NCBI RefSeq assembly: GCF_000521865.1
Contig: NZ_JAME01000043.1
Location: forward strand, 1-32,793
DNA length: 32,793 nucleotides
Direction of reading: 5' to 3'
Origin: Roseivivax isoporae LMG 25204
Lineage (GTDB): Bacteria > Pseudomonadota > Alphaproteobacteria > Rhodobacterales > Rhodobacteraceae
Below the pieces are notes generated by a model. That model had not been told where the DNA came from and searched no databases. It saw only the letters and a list, made by a program, of their open reading frames with translations. The number at the start of each line of letters is the position of its first letter. Positions within the stretch are counted from its first letter, which is position 1. The translations under genes were made by a program, and so were the position numbers. This document shows positions 31,345 through 32,793 of the stretch, one piece after another.

Positions 31345-31457
31345 GGCTTCCGATATAGTGCGCGGATGCTCAACGGAACCCAAACGGCGCGGTTGCGGCT
31401 GCATTCGGGACGAATCGGCCATGGTGCCCGCATCTTGGAACCCGAAGGAGACCAACC
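31345..31457. promoter_or_regulatory. Divergent promoter region with ATTCG-GGA-CGAAT dyad
   Basis: This 113-base gap between the two divergent PepSY-like genes contains the perfect dyad ATTCG-GGA-CGAAT (31403-31415) and, next to the minus-strand start, TATATC as a possible -10. The FeuP-like regulator may bind here; no PhoP-type direct repeat was seen. Confidence 0.4.
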
Positions 31458-32294
31458 ATGAGACGCACCCTTGCCGCCACCATCGCCGCGATCGCCCTGT
31501 CCGCGCCGTTCGGCGCGCCGCTCGCCGCGCAGGACGCGCAGCTGTCGGGATCGGTCGCCGACCGCTTCGGCGACCAGGTCGTGGTCGCCACGCCCGAGGG
31601 GCGCATCCTCGTGACGCTGCCCGACGGTGTCGAGGCGCCCGAGGCCGGCGCGCAGGTCACGCTCGAGGGCACGCGCACCGGCAACACCTTCGCCGCGACG
31701 GCGCTCGAGGTCGGCGCGGCACCGGCAGAGGACGGCAGCGTGGCCGGCCTGCCGCAGGCCCTGCAGGGCCTCGGCCTGACCGAGGTGCGCAGCCGGCCCG
31801 ACGATGACGGCGAGACCTACATCTATGCCCGCCTGCCGGAGGGCGGCTGGCTCCGGGCCGAGGCACGGGGGGATCGGCTGCTCGAGGTCCAGAGCGACGG
31901 CGCGGGTCTGCCCGACGCGCTGGTGACGGCGCTGCTGCCCGAGGCCACGCGCGCGGAGCCGCGCCTCGCCGACCTCGGCCGGCTGACCGAGATCGAGCGC
32001 GACGACGACGAGATCTCGGTCGAGGGCTACGCGCAGGACGGCATGCGCATCGAGATGGAATTCGGCCGGGACGGCACGCTGCGCGACTACGAGCGCGAAC
32101 GCGACGACCGCCGGTCGCTGACCCGCGACGCCGCGCGCGAACGGCTCGAGGCGCTGGGCTATACCGGGATCGGCTTCGTCGAACGCGGCGGCCGCCACGT
32201 GGCGGCGCTGGCCGTGAACCCCTATGGCGACCAGGTGGAGGTCCGCCTCGACGAGAGCGGCCGCGTCGAGCGCGAGCGCCTCTGGACGGAATGA
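31458..32294 (+). CDS. Periplasmic PepSY-domain protein
   Basis: This 278-residue exported protein has a signal peptide (TLAATIAAIALSAPFGAPLAAQ). The N-terminal part (25-90) is a small beta-rich OB-like domain (SVADRFGDQVVVATPEGRIL...VTLEGTRTGNTFAATALEV). The rest has PepSY-like repeats, the last beginning SLTRDAARERLEALGYTGIG and ending in VEVRLDESGRVERERLW. AAGGAGA before ATG 31458 supports the start. It diverges from the small PepSY-like gene of the FeuPQ-like operon. A modulator or target of that system is plausible, but PepSY domains occur in many contexts. Confidence 0.82.
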   Translation: MRRTLAATIAAIALSAPFGAPLAAQDAQLSGSVADRFGDQVVVATPEGRILVTLPDGVEAPEAGAQVTLEGTRTGNTFAATALEVGAAPAEDGSVAGLPQALQGLGLTEVRSRPDDDGETYIYARLPEGGWLRAEARGDRLLEVQSDGAGLPDALVTALLPEATRAEPRLADLGRLTEIERDDDEISVEGYAQDGMRIEMEFGRDGTLRDYERERDDRRSLTRDAARERLEALGYTGIGFVERGGRHVAALAVNPYGDQVEVRLDESGRVERERLWTE

Positions 32295-32344
32295 CCGCAG
32301 GCGACGGGGCCGGCGCGCGCAGGCGCGGGCCCCGTCGGGCCGCG

Positions 32345-32730
32345 GTCCAGCCGATTTCGGGCAGGACGACCTCCGGCGGCAGGCCGAAGCGGACGGCTGC
32401 GATGGAACGGCCGAGCCCGCCCGACACGACGAGGTGGCCATAGGCGAAGCGGTTGCCGTGGCGGGACGGCACCATCGGCGGATGGCCAAACATCCGCACC
32501 TGGCCGCCATGGGGATGCCCCGAGAGTGTCGGCGCGACCGGTCGGGCGGCCTTCGTCACGTCGGGAAAGATGTCCGGCTCGCGCCCCACCAGGAACACCG
32601 GCGCCTCGTCCGTGACCGCCACGAGCGTCGCGGGCAGGTCGTCGACGCCCTGCCAGCCACGCCGTACGGACTTGCTCCGTGGACACCACCGCCCCGAGAC
32701 CGAGCGTTCGCAGGACCCGGCGGCGGTGGG
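32345..32730 (-). pseudogene. Degraded metallophosphoesterase
   Basis: The C-terminal half of a YkuE/YaeI-type metallophosphoesterase is recognisable: VDDLPATLVAVTDEAPVFLV, then FPDV..., LSGHPHGGQV with the metal-binding GHxH, and a C-terminal FGLPPEVVLPEIG. It is damaged. The GHDPD-type motif reads GREPD. A frame change near 32665 joins RTLGLGAVVSTEQV to VDDLPATL. The DLxxG segment before LPATL and several residues before SGGLGRSI appear lost. No stop follows the natural C-terminus; the frame runs on into antisense of the PepSY gene. The 5' end continues towards the window edge and cannot be judged. Confidence 0.7.
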
Positions 32731-32772
32731 TCGGCGGCGCTGGCGCACGGGATGTCGCGGACGGGAAAGCTG

Positions 32773-32791
32773 GTAGGCCCGGCAGGCCTAC
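32773..32791. repeat. Perfect hairpin at the window edge
   Basis: GTAGGCC-CGGCA-GGCCTAC is a perfect inverted repeat with 7-base arms and a 5-base loop, two bases from the end of the window. Its neighbours are out of view, so its role is unknown. Confidence 0.4.
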
Positions 32792-32793
32792 GG

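Overview
The window is 32.8 kb of high-GC DNA. Its codon use, its Tat-exported thiol-disulfide proteins, its FeuPQ/PhoPQ-like two-component pair and its density of LysR/SDR pairs fit an alphaproteobacterium, most likely Rhodobacterales (Roseobacter-like). This assignment is an inference from gene style; there is no rRNA or other taxonomic marker here. No tRNA, rRNA, CRISPR array or intact insertion sequence was found.

Left part (1-9305). The first 1.47 kb has no gene I can support. It is less GC-rich than the rest and carries several strong hairpins. Then come a VOC dioxygenase-like gene and a DUF938 methyltransferase on the minus strand, and an unrecognised 356-residue acidic protein on the plus strand. 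A plus-strand trio follows: an SDR dehydrogenase, an outer-membrane beta-barrel and a periplasmic NylB-type serine hydrolase. The trio looks like an uptake and catabolic unit for an ester or amide substrate. A LysR gene ends this part.

Middle (9400-22412). This is a mosaic of regulator/enzyme pairs: LysR with an NQO-type quinone reductase, putP, a decayed DevA-type ABC ATPase, LysR with an SDR, and LysR with a coupled SnoaL-like/SDR pair. A cold-shock block (cspA facing away from an rhlE-like DEAD-box helicase) sits between them. Next to it is a secreted protein of seven two-cysteine repeats whose gene abuts or overlaps a transglutaminase-like gene. Three proteins have no clear function; one has a ParB-like motif and one a helix-turn-helix-like motif.

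Right part (22450-32793). The strongest system is a five-gene minus-strand operon with three ATGA overlaps: dsbD, a TlpA-like thioredoxin fused to an Lgt-like membrane module, a lipoprotein L,D-transpeptidase, a Tat-exported DsbA/DsbG-like thioredoxin and a Tat-exported L,D-transpeptidase. L,D-transpeptidases use a periplasmic cysteine, so the operon looks like a self-contained unit that makes 3-3 peptidoglycan cross-links (or lipoprotein links) and keeps the catalytic thiols reduced. It diverges from a QseBC/PmrAB-like two-component pair, and the intergenic gap holds a perfect PmrA-type direct repeat (CTTAAG-N5-CTTAAG). The kinase of that pair has no ATG/GTG/TTG at its natural start: a strong Shine-Dalgarno precedes AUC. 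A second, FeuPQ/PhoPQ-like pair faces it, the two kinase stop codons sharing CTAG, and is associated with two periplasmic PepSY-like proteins. The window ends in a degraded metallophosphoesterase.
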